Shown: in pieces, positions 13,601 to 21,051 of the stretch | How the letters are laid out: every line of letters begins with the position of its first letter | How positions within the stretch are numbered: position 1 is the stretch's first letter | DNA from: Cordia subcordata | Lineage: Eukaryota > Streptophyta > Magnoliopsida > Boraginales > Cordiaceae | Reading direction: 5' to 3' | DNA length: 64,000 nucleotides | Assembly: GCA_028554755.1 (NCBI GenBank) | Contig: JAPTOF010000007.1 | Coordinates: 13,749,001 to 13,813,000, forward strand | Notes under the pieces: model-generated | Seen by the model: only the letters and a program-made list of their open reading frames with translations | Told to the model about the DNA's origin: nothing | Database searches by the model: none | Translations under genes and position numbers: made by a program

Positions 13601-16600
13601 ATTTGACTTGGATTTGGATAGTGATGTGACCCGTAGGCTAACAAAACCGCTTGGATGGATGTGAGACCCAAAGGCTAACACAACTTTTTTTTTTTTTTTT
13701 AAGGGAAACAGGCCACCAAGATGGTGGCTCTGATAACATGTGGAAAATATATAAAACATAAAATATGAGGGAAAATATGAAAGTGCTAAAGATAGTTGGA
13801 GCCACCACCAATGGAGGCTCTAGAAGCGAAATACTCATAAAGACTATATTGTGAATTGTTGATGTTTCATGAGTACAACAGAAGAGCTTATTTATAAGCA
13901 TGATAACTTCGTGAGCAAGACTAGAAGCTAGACTAATAAGGTAACTAGAATAATTAAGAAACCAACTTGATTAATTACCTAACCTAAACTATTGTCTAAT
14001 TTAATACCATAGAATAAGGAAATAACATTAATAACCAAAATATTCTTCAACATAACCAAAAGCCTATTTGACTCATTTAAAATGAGAATTGGGTTTCAGA
14101 ACTGTACATAACTACATATTATTAGCCAATTTTTTTTAACTACAAAAGCCGATGAATGTTCCAAACTCCAGATGCAGATTGATCTAGCAACAAGAATTAC
14201 CTCCTTCTGGAATGCATCCAATTCGAAAGGAAACTTAAGTGCCATATCAGGAATTAGTTCATGAAAGCGTTCTGTAATCCCTTCACCACCTCCAGTAACA
14301 GCCCATGCCTGCCAATAGTTCATTGGATAGAGGGTTAAATATAGACCAAAACTGTAGACATTAGAACATTTGCTATGTTCAGACTTCAGACTGCGTATAA
14401 TATCAAATGAAGCTGACAGTCATTACCTCTTTCTGCTCTTGACCACCAGCAGCTCTGTCTCCATCCAGTCCCGAAGTTGAGGGTTCTGATTCGGCGGCCA
14501 GAATCTTGTCTAAGACAGATGACCCAGTCTTCATAATATCACTGGCTACATTCAAGTTACTTTCTTCTATGTCCATCTGAGGTGACTCTGACTTGCCAAG
14601 CTCCACCTCATCTGCTTCAGACTGCAACTTTGGCATAAGCCCTGTGCAAGCAGCACAACATGAGCACAATCAGAACAACGAGAAAAATACAAGTGCCAGG
14701 TTTATGGACTGATATTAATGCATAATGTCATGGCACATGTATTCTATCAAGTACCATGTGTTTCAGAACTTGACAATGGCCACCAGCTATTAAGGGTTTC
14801 AAACAGTAGCTCTAAATATTTGTAAGTGTTTCAACATAGTACAAAGCCCCAAGTTAACTTGCTATGCGGATAAAAAAACTACCATCAGTCCATCACCACA
14901 AACATTTGCCAGAATTAACAACGATGGACATACTTCATCCTGCAGTCCTCATCCTCTATCTCCCAACACACTAATGCGTGAGCCATCATCTCATAAATTT
15001 GTGTTCAAACAGAGTAAATTTCAACACCAAGTTACACTAAAAGTTTAGCAACTGCTTCAGATAAGACGCATGGAAAGCACATGATACATATCTATTTTCA
15101 TTGTCACCCCCTTCCTTTATTGTTTTACCTTTCTTCCTACATTCATTCAAAACTTACACTACTACAAAAAGTATGTGATGAAAATAGAGAATTCTAGACA
15201 TAAATGCCTCAAAAAATCGAACTAATCAATATTAGTCAAAATATCAAAACAACAGATATCCTTCATACTGTAATGAAATAAATATATGGTGATGCTGGTT
15301 ACTGGTGGGTTTATGGTGATATAGACATACATACATACATACATACATATATAACTGAAAAATTGGAAAAAAAGAGGGAGAAGTACAAAGGAAAACGATT
15401 TTTCTGTCCTAAAATCAAGCACAACAAGAAGAAATTGAAAGTCCAAGCAAAAGTAATGTTAAGAGAATTCCACTATTTGATGTTTGGTATCTTATCACTT
15501 TTATTAAAGAATTTCAAATATTCAGAGATATTAATTAACATTGTAAACAGGAGAAAATGTGAAGGTAGTCATCTATGTTCACCCTTATTTTTCTTCCCAG
15601 TTCATAACAAAATCCAATATGGAATATAGTTAAGTGTCACACAAGCAAAGCTGCAGTAGGTCTTGCCTTGAACAGCAAAGCACGATCCTTTAAATGCTAA
15701 GCACATTAAAAATCATGAAATTACACTTAAAATACCAGTGCACATGGAATAAAATATCAATATGAAGATTATACAGACCATCCTTTGTAGGCTCCATAAT
15801 ATCTTCTTCCCAGGCTTTCTTAAACAACTCATCGAACTGCACAGACAACTCATTCTGCAGCTAGAACAAAACAATCATATCAGAGAGAAAGCTTTCTCAA
15901 CTGAAGAGAATAACTCATCCTCAATAGTGGAGTCAGCCTGCATGGATGCTTTCCTAAACAAAGAGAGAACATGGTTTATAGACTGGAATCTGTGGTAGAC
16001 TACCACAACTGACCATCTTCTCATCTGATGTCCTTCCAGCAGCACTCTCCCTCTGATCCCCATAAACATTCCAGGATAAAGAATGTCCCTTCAAAATCAA
16101 ATAGGAAGCCACAGTATAAACTTTCACATCACTTGACCAGAAAAGACAAAGTATGAGCTAACAATCAAAGAGTGTCACCTTAAGATCACCAAGATCCAAC
16201 CCATCTTTGAAGCCGGGAGGAACTACTTGGGCGGGACCTCCATTAAGCACCTCCATCGCCCATTCACCATTGGAGGCACCATCAGGGACAACTCTTCCTA
16301 TAGAAGAAGAGTCGTCCAAGCCTCCAGGACGAAAAGGACGATTATTGATGCTTCCTCTAACAAAATCCTTTGCAGGTCCAACTATACGTGGCAAAGCATC
16401 AGAACCCTCAGCTCCTGCTGTGAGTTCTGTTATATCAACCTAAAACATTGTGACGACATAACTCAATAAATTAAAGTAATTGTTGGCTGACCACCATGTA
16501 AGAGGAAGAGACATCAGAAACCCGAAAGCCTCAATGTTTCAGACCAAAATCAATAAATTTAAATAGAATAAAGATCATCAGTCCAAAGCATAGATACCAG

Positions 16601-18064
16601 AAAATGAAAAACTGAGATAGGAAATGCCCCTTTTATTATCAAATTTTGAAGATTGATTTTTCATAGTTCAAAAGAATAATTCAGGAACATCTGAAATAGG
16701 AGAAATAGTTCATATTGGAGGTTCAATATGCTTTCCGAAGATAGCATCACATATCAGATTTACTAGTTATGTAAATTTCCAAATACATCTATCTCTTTTA
16801 GTTTACAAGAACTTCCATTCTACTGCAAAGTTTTATGTTTTACATATTTGTGCAATAGTACCTAATTCCACGTTGATGATCATTGCCATTTCAACTTCTT
16901 ATTCTTACAAATCTGGTATGTAGTGCTATCTCATGTTGAATTATTTAAACACTCGACCTAGGTATGTACACAGAAGAAAAAGCAAAAACATTATACCTGT
17001 TCTGATCTGGGCTCCCACCTTTCGTGCTCAGTTTTGCTCTTTGTACGCCTAAAAGGTAGTTCCCACTTTGGAACAATTACCGAGCGTGGCAGAGATGGTT
17101 CCAGGTGGACTTTTGCCCTGTCAAACCAATCAAATTCCCATTGCTTCCCAGCTTTTTCCGGTGAAAACTCTTCATCATCCAACCTCGGGAGAAGATACTT
17201 CTCCTTGATGTACTCTCTTATTGATTCAGGTGTTTCCGGGGGAAATGCAGGTGGCTGTGAAGATATAGTTTGTAGTAAGAAGAATACTGAGGCAAAACCG
17301 TAACTTTTTGCATATCTTCTTAATCTTTCCGAGTTAGATTAAGCTTTCCAAGTCCCAAAATAGCGTAATCAAAAGGAGTTACAATTACTGATAGCAATAC
17401 CCTCAAAAATTAGGATAAAATCAAAACCAATTCCTAAGAAGTCTAATAGTTAGAGTCTGCAGAAAGATTCCAATCTTCTCTCAATCCACTTGATCGTGTA
17501 TCCAACAAATATTAATTTGAATAGAAATTTATTTAGTAAACAGAATAACAAATAAATAGTCTAATAAAAATCAAACTGCAGCTCGGCGTAAGAACTTCCA
17601 CCCGTCACAACTTACACCAAATATTACATAATAGTGTTCCGCCGCCTAAAAACTTAAAAAAAAACTATTCTCGAACCTTTAACCAGCTATTAGAAGTTGG
17701 TACAATGATCTACACAAACAATGTGCTTCAAACTATCTTTATGACAAACCGAATGAAGCGCCTTCCCATTAAGCTCAAATCTAACGATCACCCTAACTAG
17801 CAGCGCTAATAAGCACATTTCGCTGATAACTGTTAAAAGATTAAACTTCAACTGAACTTCTTAGCACAACCACTAGAATGGTTATGTATACTAGTTCCTC
17901 AAAACCACTGCTTAACGAACTTAAATGCAAAATGATATATCGAACACAAATAAACTATAAACGCAAACAAAACAAAACAAAACAAAAATAGCTCGGAAAT
18001 TATCACTGCTCTCCCATTGTAGTGTTCCAAAAAGTAACTAAACTACTGAAGGGAAAGAGAGAGA

Positions 18065-18108
<44 letters not shown>

Positions 18109-18252
18109 TATACTGACGAGTATGAAATCGGGGAGGGAGTGGAGCGGGTCGGGGCGTTGGACGGGAGGGAGCGGCTGGATTCTGAGGTGGCCGGCGTGGC
18201 CGGTGAACCCGACCCGGAATGAGAGCTCGTTTCCGGCGGGGACCCGATCCAT
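1456..18252 (-). CDS. SKI2: Superkiller-type DExH-box RNA helicase SKI2 (5' 18 exons; 3' end beyond left edge)
   Basis: Eighteen exons (listed separately) join in frame for 2850 nt, 950 codons. All introns are GT-AG. Conceptual residues show the Ski2 helicase motifs in order: Q-like ELDAFQKE near 371-378, Walker [10 protein letters not shown] 392-400, TAPIKT 420-425, TGDV 444-447, DEVH 483-486, SAT 514-516, motif [14 protein letters not shown] 762-774, motif [12 protein letters not shown] 800-809. A basic Ser/Gly/Lys-rich linker lies near 560-640. In plants and yeast this family is the 3'-to-5' helicase of the cytosolic Ski complex (with SKI3 and SKI8). It unwinds mRNA for the exosome in general turnover, decay of cleaved targets and non-stop decay, and in plants it limits siRNA production from mRNAs. 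Plant SKI2 is about 1350 residues, so roughly 400 C-terminal residues (rest of the arch/beta-barrel, DSHCT domain) are missing here because of the window edge, not truncation. The start is the first ATG in frame with the conserved N-terminal [13 protein letters not shown]. Confidence 0.96.
1610..2501 (-). other. SKI2 intron 17
   Basis: An 892-bp GT-AG intron. No gene, RNA or mobile element is recognised. Confidence 0.9.
2502..2611 (-). CDS. SKI2: SKI2 exon 17 (residues 863-899, split codon)
   Basis: Begins [20 protein letters not shown] and ends KAI plus two bases of Glu. Acceptor CTGCAG, donor GTGAGT; phase 2 is completed by exon 18. Confidence 0.96.
2816..2885. repeat. 35-bp tandem repeat, two copies
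   Basis: Two identical 35-bp units (2816-2850, 2851-2885), each starting acttaaactctagg. Identity suggests a recent duplication. Confidence 0.9.
3313..3466. repeat. 77-bp tandem repeat, two copies
   Basis: Units begin acaagagcaatggagg at 3313 and 3390 and differ at a few positions. Confidence 0.88.
3886..4143 (-). CDS. SKI2: SKI2 exon 16 (motif VI, residues 777-862)
   Basis: Begins [20 protein letters not shown] and carries motif [12 protein letters not shown]. Ends HLLRVEELK with donor GTAGGT; acceptor GGCAG. This is the start of the winged-helix/ratchet region. Confidence 0.97.
4437..5730. repeat. Diverged direct duplication inside intron 15
   Basis: Segments about 4437-4830 and 5260-5730 share successive blocks (agtcagtccaact, gacccaagagta, tataagatggtcat, gacctagagtt, actttcccaataa) in the same order. 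The second copy has extra internal sequence (about 5325-5425). Confidence 0.75.
5838..6098 (+). mobile_element. 261-bp miniature LTR retrotransposon (SMART/TRIM type)
   Basis: Two LTRs of 75 and 74 bp (5838-5912, 6025-6098) flank only 112 bp. Directly after the first LTR is a tRNA-iMet primer-binding site, TGGTATCAGAGC (5913-5924). Directly before the second is a purine-rich tract, TGTGAGAGGG (6013-6022). A perfect 5-bp target duplication AGTTT flanks it (5833-5837, 6099-6103). LTRs begin tattaatac and end aaca. It has no coding capacity and would depend on proteins in trans. Plant SMART elements of under 300 bp are known; this fits that class. It is antisense to SKI2. Confidence 0.9.
6150..6291. 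repeat. TA/TATG/TG microsatellite
   Basis: Imperfect TA, TATG and TG runs. Tyr/Ile-rich reading frames across it are repeat artefacts. Confidence 0.9.
9302..9355 (-). CDS. SKI2: SKI2 exon 15 (motif V, residues 759-776)
   Basis: An 18-codon exon, [18 protein letters not shown], which is the complete helicase motif V. Acceptor TTCTAG, donor GTAAGT. It is followed by the largest intron of the gene (5158 bp). Confidence 0.97.
9540..9650 (-). CDS. SKI2: SKI2 exon 14 (residues 722-758)
   Basis: Encodes [20 protein letters not shown] then [26 protein letters not shown] is the family motif IVa. Acceptor TTACAG, donor GTAGAG. The upstream intron is only 70 bp. Confidence 0.97.
9721..9876 (-). CDS. 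SKI2: SKI2 exon 13 (residues 670-721)
   Basis: Begins [20 protein letters not shown] (motif IV region) and ends [27 protein letters not shown] is highly conserved. Acceptor ATGCAG, donor GTGCCA. Confidence 0.97.
10145..10535 (-). CDS. SKI2: SKI2 exon 12 (to about residue 669, basic linker)
   Basis: Starts [20 protein letters not shown], continues through a low-complexity basic stretch ([23 protein letters not shown]), and ends [10 protein letters not shown] with donor GTATGT. The linker matches the variable insertion between the two RecA domains of plant SKI2. Confidence 0.95.
10726..10793 (-). CDS. SKI2: SKI2 exon 11 (residues 517-539, split codon)
   Basis: Encodes [20 protein letters not shown] then VT and two bases of Gly. 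Acceptor TTGCAG, donor GTTAGT; phase 2 is completed by exon 12. Confidence 0.95.
10794..11935 (-). other. SKI2 intron 10
   Basis: A 1142-bp intron with a 61-bp tandem pair at 11441-11562. No other feature is recognised. Confidence 0.92.
11441..11562. repeat. 61-bp tandem repeat, two copies
   Basis: Units start tactttggcgag at 11441 and 11502 and differ at two positions (agtactaca versus agcactgca). Confidence 0.92.
11936..12046 (-). CDS. SKI2: SKI2 exon 10 (DEVH box and SAT, residues 480-516)
   Basis: Begins [15 protein letters not shown] and ends FVLLSAT, so it carries helicase motifs II (DEVH) and III (SAT). Acceptor AAAAG, donor GTACGT. Confidence 0.97.
12163..12363 (-). CDS. SKI2: SKI2 exon 9 (motifs Ia and Ib, residues 413-479)
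   Basis: Begins [18 protein letters not shown] and ends DIIRDIEW; includes LLTGDV and [10 protein letters not shown]. Acceptor GTGCAG, donor GTAAAA, phase 0 at both ends. Confidence 0.97.
12528..12629 (-). CDS. SKI2: SKI2 exon 8 (Walker A, residues 379-412)
   Basis: Contains the P-loop AAHTSAGKT (392-400) followed by [12 protein letters not shown]. Acceptor TTCCAG, donor GTATGT, phase 0 at both ends. Confidence 0.97.
12848..13178 (-). repeat. 3' LTR of the intron 7 TRIM
   Basis: 331-bp copy. It contains a perfect hairpin GAGCCACCA-ctaa-TGGTGGCTC at 12908-12929. The outer end reads CACG instead of CACA. Confidence 0.9.
13739..14052 (-). repeat. 5' LTR of the intron 7 TRIM
   Basis: 314-bp copy with intact TG...CA termini. 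The LTR hairpin is present with one mismatch (13799-13820). Confidence 0.9.
14201..14308 (-). CDS. SKI2: SKI2 exon 7 (residues 343-378, before helicase core)
   Basis: Acceptor TGGCAG then [20 protein letters not shown], ending ELDAFQKE with donor [17 protein letters not shown] is the Q-motif-like lead into the ATPase. The following intron carries an inserted LTR element. Confidence 0.95.
14427..14641 (-). CDS. SKI2: SKI2 exon 6 (acidic linker, to about residue 342)
   Basis: Starts with the two bases completing Gly, then [15 protein letters not shown], and ends EQKE with donor GTAATG. Acidic, Ser-rich and poorly conserved, as expected for the segment before the helicase core. VLDKILAAE matches the conserved VLDEIL block of plant SKI2. 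Confidence 0.88.
14642..15778 (-). other. SKI2 intron 5
   Basis: A 1137-bp intron. A short cata repeat (15327-15350) is present; no gene or element is recognised. Confidence 0.9.
15779..15860 (-). CDS. SKI2: SKI2 exon 5 (residues 244-271, split codon)
   Basis: Acceptor TTCTAG, then [20 protein letters not shown], ending EPTKD plus one base of a Gly codon; donor GTCTGT. The [15 protein letters not shown] segment matches the plant family closely. The phase-1 end is completed by exon 6. Confidence 0.9.
16014..16088 (-). CDS. SKI2: SKI2 exon 4 (residues 219-243)
   Basis: A 25-codon exon beginning [10 protein letters not shown] and ending SDEKM. The acceptor is TTTGAAG and the donor GTCAGT, the same unusual donor as exon 1. 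The neighbouring exons require it for correspondence with the family sequence (WSVYED region of Arabidopsis SKI2). Confidence 0.85.
16179..16439 (-). CDS. SKI2: SKI2 exon 3 (residues 132-218)
   Basis: Acceptor TTTTAG then VDITEL; ends DLGDLK with donor GTGACA. It carries the plant-conserved [20 protein letters not shown] and [13 protein letters not shown] segments. Phase 0 at both ends. Confidence 0.95.
16440..16996 (-). other. SKI2 intron 2
   Basis: A 557-bp intron with nothing further recognised. Confidence 0.9.
16997..17254 (-). CDS. SKI2: SKI2 exon 2 (residues 46-131)
   Basis: Acceptor TTCACAG then [11 protein letters not shown]; ends at SEQ with donor GTATAA. It encodes the conserved N-terminal stretch with [20 protein letters not shown] and WELPFRR. 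Phase 0 at both ends. Confidence 0.95.
17255..18117 (-). other. SKI2 intron 1
   Basis: An 863-bp intron. A pyrimidine microsatellite (TC)n in the transcript sense begins about a dozen bases from the donor. No other feature is seen. Confidence 0.9.
18055..18108. repeat. (GA)n microsatellite next to the SKI2 intron 1 donor
   Basis: About 50 bp of GA interrupted twice by GACA. It encodes (CU)n in the SKI2 pre-mRNA just inside intron 1. Confidence 0.95.
18118..18252 (-). CDS. SKI2: SKI2 exon 1 (start codon, residues 1-45)
   Basis: Begins ATGGATCGGGTC (MDRV) in an AAAGAAATGG context and ends at PDFIL. It contains the conserved plant SKI2 N-terminus [13 protein letters not shown]. The exon ends in phase 0 at CTC, and the donor is GTCAGT, a less common but valid GT donor. 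A (TC)n tract starts about 12 nt into the intron. Confidence 0.93.
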
Positions 18253-18307
18253 TTCTTTTATTCGGGCCGGCGTGTTTTTACACCTTCGGTGTGGGGGATA
18301 AATGGCG
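18253..18307 (-). promoter_or_regulatory. SKI2 5' leader stub between the ATG and a transposon insertion
   Basis: Only 55 bp separate the ATG from the target duplication of the element at 18319-19460. The stub includes a small hairpin ACACC-GAA-GGTGT (minus strand, 18280-18292). The original leader and promoter probably resume at 19472. No TATA box is identified with confidence. Confidence 0.5.
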
Positions 18308-18318
18308 TGGAATTTTGA

Positions 18319-19460
18319 GATAATAACCAATTTAACTATATTTTATAATTTTTACACTAAAATAATCAATTTATCAAAAAAAAAAAAAAAAGTTAAATAA
18401 CCACTTTACGATACTTTGTATATTAAAAATACGAAGTTCAAATAAAAACACCGTGACATGGCTAACACACTTGGCAAAAGTGATCATTAGACTTTACGTC
18501 TTTAAGACACGAAGTCTAACTTTGTGACTTTGTGTCTTCAAGACACAAAGTCATCTTTTATTTTTCTTTTTTCAAATAACACACTAATGTCGTGTGTGCA
18601 TTTGTAATTTCAATAATAATTTTAATCCAAAAATTAAAAATACTAACAATATATGAACTAAATAATAAAATTTAAAAATATTAATAAAAATTAAATAATT
18701 TAACGTTGAAATTATTAAAAAGTAAAAAACTTAAAAATTGAAAAGTAAAAATTAGAAAATTTAATATTGAAATGATTAAAAATTTTAAAAAACGAAATTG
18801 AAAATTTTAAAAATTTAAAAATTGAAAATTTTAAAAATTTAAAAATTGAAAATAAAAAATTCAAAAATTTAACATAAGAATAATTAAAAAAAAGTTTATA
18901 ATTTAGTGTTATCACATATTTTAAAAATTAAATTGTCTTTGTAAGGTTTACAGTTTAATATTTATATATCATTTCATTACTCTTCTGGTGATAAACACTT
19001 TACAGCTCGGCTTCTTCCTCTTTTTTTTTTTTCTCCTGCTTTTGAAGCTGGACCACATGGAAATCCACAAAAGACTTTGTTGTGTTTCCTTTTTAATCGG
19101 TAGGACCTCTTTGCGTTTTTTACCAAGAGTCTTCACCAAATTAAAGTGTTAGCCTTCACCACGCGTGTTCAACATTCGAATAAAGTGTTTAGATCTTCAA
19201 AATCCGAAGAAATTGTTCGTGGCGCTATTGCACTGCAATCTTCGAATGTTAAAAACACGAAGTCATTCTTTGGAACTTCATCTCACGAATTCGAGATAAT
19301 TCCATGTCATTCATACTCAATCGATCTGAAGCTGACATGGAGCTCTAAATTCGTGTTTTCAAAATACGAAGTTAAAACATGGTCATTTCCCTCATTTGTT
19401 TGCAAACTTTGTCATTTTGGTGTATAAAATTAAAGAGTTAGTCATTTAACTCATTAACTC
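18319..19460. mobile_element. Non-autonomous Mutator-like element (long TIRs, 11-bp target duplication)
   Basis: An 11-bp direct repeat TGGAATTTTGA flanks it at 18308-18318 and 19461-19471, the size typical of Mutator-like elements. The left end (gataataacc...) and the reverse complement of the right end (gagttaatga...) match imperfectly over roughly 170 bp. Shared blocks include acac.aaaat, aat.acca, a ttcgtattttgaaaatacgaa-like palindrome and ccatgtca. It has no transposase. AT-rich 20-bp tandem units (18795-18850) and palindromes lie inside. It sits in the immediate 5' flank of SKI2. Confidence 0.75.
18526..18552. repeat. 27-bp near-perfect palindrome
   Basis: GACTTTGTGTCTT-c-AAGACACAAAGTC: 13-bp arms with a one-base centre. 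A related imperfect palindrome lies just upstream at 18490-18515. Confidence 0.95.
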
Positions 19461-19579
19461 TGGAATTTTGATGGAGTAGGGAGTCGTGTTTTCTTTAAAG
19501 GGAGAAAAAGCGTCAGTAGCGCCTACAAAAACCCCCAGCTAAACCACCGTCAATTGGTAGTACTTTCTCGGCTTATTTT

Positions 19580-19813
19580 GGGCTCGTTTGGATTGACTTT
19601 TTCAAAAGCGTTTTTTTTAACAATTTTTGAAAAATAGTTTTTTTTTTAGAAGATGAAAATTCTGGCTTCGTAAAAAAGTTGTATTTGAGCTTTTTTCAGA
19701 GTTTCAACTTTTTTAGAAACCAAATCAAATAGTTATTATAAATTTAACATAACTTTTTCAGGAAAAAAAATACTTTTTTCTAGAAAAAAAAAAAAACCAA
19801 TCCAAACAGGCCC
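19580..19813. mobile_element. MITE with GGGC(T/C)(C/T)GTTTGGATTG termini
   Basis: Starts GGGCTCGTTTGGATTG and ends CCAATCCAAACAGGCCC, about 234 bp, AT-rich, non-coding. Flanking T runs make the target duplication ambiguous. It is homologous in inverted orientation to part of the next element. Confidence 0.8.
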
Positions 19814-19840
19814 TTTTTAGTCACAAATGGATGGCCTCAA

Positions 19841-19882
19841 GGCTCATTTGAAATGCTTTTTTCAAATAATAATAATAATAAC

Positions 19883-19971
<89 letters not shown>

Positions 19972-20190
19972 TAACAAAGTCTTTTATATTGGCTTTTTTT
20001 CCCAAAAAAAAAATACTTTTTTGTTGAAAAACTTACATAAAATTTACAATAATTATTTGATTTGGCTTCCAAAAAAGCTGAAACTTTGAAAAAAACTCAA
20101 ATATAACTTTTTTTAGAAACCAGAATTTTCAACTTCAAAAAAAAAACTGTTTTTCAAAAGTTGTTAAAAAAAGCCAATCCAAACGAGCCC
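19841..20190. mobile_element. Second MITE of the same family, containing a (TAA)n microsatellite
   Basis: The left end GGCTCATTTGAAATG is a decayed version of the family terminus; the right end is CCAATCCAAACGAGCCC. Positions 19980-20190 are the reverse complement of most of 19580-19813. The two arms flank a TAA tract. Confidence 0.72.
19866..19976. repeat. (TAA)n microsatellite, about 110 bp
   Basis: Nearly pure AAT repeats. Poly-Asn, poly-Ile and poly-Tyr reading frames across it are artefacts. Confidence 0.97.
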
Positions 20191-20209
20191 TAAGTTAGAT
20201 TATATTTTT

Positions 20210-20555
20210 GCTATATAATAAAGCAAAATAAACTATAATTTCATGTTGTCAATTTACGTTCTACATGACAAACTTTCCACAATTACTTATCAATTAAATA
20301 TGCCTATTTTTAGGTCATTTTTTATTTTTTATCATTTATTCAGTTCCATTCCTGTATTAAATATTTTAATTTAATTAATATTATACCCTTATATATATAT
20401 ACATATATATATATATATTATATCAATAATTGTTTTATTAATTCTATAGCATATAATTGTTTTAATAACAATTTAGTAAGATGTAAAAAATCTATAGTTT
20501 TAATATATCCAATCACATATGTCACTCCCTGTGTATGGCACGGGTGTCACACTAG
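20210..20555 (+). mobile_element. Short non-autonomous Helitron
   Basis: The 3' end has the subterminal hairpin CCCTGTG-tatgg-CACGGG (20527-20544, one bulge) and CTAG (20552-20555) followed by T. The 5' end resembles the Helitron start (gCTATATAATAAAGC), with the expected TC mutated. About 346 bp. Confidence 0.65.
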
Positions 20556-20746
20556 TATATATATAACAACGGATTTTCAATTTTTTCCTCATAAAAGAAT
20601 TTCCTCTATTAAATTTTTTTTCTAAACTGATAAATTTATTTTTCAAAATATATTATCTATTATTTTTTATCAAAAAATCTTAGTTCCTAAAATCAAATTT
20701 TTACCTAATAGGTATATAGATATTTCGGCCAAGTTCTATTATTTAT

Positions 20747-20959
20747 GCTATATAATAAAAAAGAGTTTACTATACTATAGGGTTGTCTATGTTGCATTAA
20801 TATCAGCTTTGCTAATCATTTGTCATGTTTTATATTTTCTGCATTTTTTTTTAAAAAAAAGACTAAATGTTATTTTAAAAAAAGAAAAGACAAATCATTC
20901 CATAATTTTTAATTTATATCACAATATATAAATATCGAAATACGTGCATCTCACGCTAG
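20747..20959 (+). mobile_element. Very short Helitron-like remnant
   Basis: GCTATATAATAAAA at the left resembles a Helitron 5' end. At the right, ACGTGCATCTCACGCTAGT resembles a decayed 3' hairpin plus CTAG|T. About 213 bp. Confidence 0.45.
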
Positions 20960-21051
20960 TAGTATATAAAGTTAAGTACATGTCATATGTAAAATGCCAC
21001 ATGTCTTCTTCTTATAGATTTTTTCTCTCCCAAATTATTTTTCTTAATTCA

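Larger units (their letters stand above)
12848..14052 (-). mobile_element. TRIM-like LTR retrotransposon in SKI2 intron 7
   Basis: Minus-strand orientation, the same as SKI2. The 5' LTR is 13739-14052 (314 bp, TGTTGAAGAATATT to TTTTCCACA) and the 3' LTR 12848-13178 (331 bp, terminal bases mutated). The primer-binding site TGTTATCAGAGC follows the 5' LTR at 13727-13738. A purine tract (TTTGAGAGGGGG on the minus strand, about 13179-13190) precedes the 3' LTR. The 5-bp target duplication TAACC is at 12843-12847 and 14053-14057. The internal 560 bp has no gag or pol similarity, so it is non-autonomous. Confidence 0.92.
12630..14200 (-). other. SKI2 intron 7 carrying an LTR mini-element
   Basis: A 1571-bp intron, of which 1205 bp is the retroelement at 12848-14052. 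The pre-insertion intron would be about 360 bp. Splice sites are intact. Confidence 0.92.

Noticed and set aside
18253..18330. In-frame N-terminal extension of SKI2 reaching into the Mutator-like element
   Set aside because: The frame is open upstream, but its first codon there is TTG, not ATG. The conserved N-terminus fits the ATG at 18252.
18022..18330. Arg/Glu-rich and Ser/Leu-rich frames across 18022-18222 and the extension of exon 1 to 18043
   Set aside because: They arise from the GA microsatellite; exon 1 ends at 18118.
19821..20089. Poly-Tyr, poly-Ile and poly-Asn open frames
   Set aside because: They are translations of the (TAA)n microsatellite in three frames.
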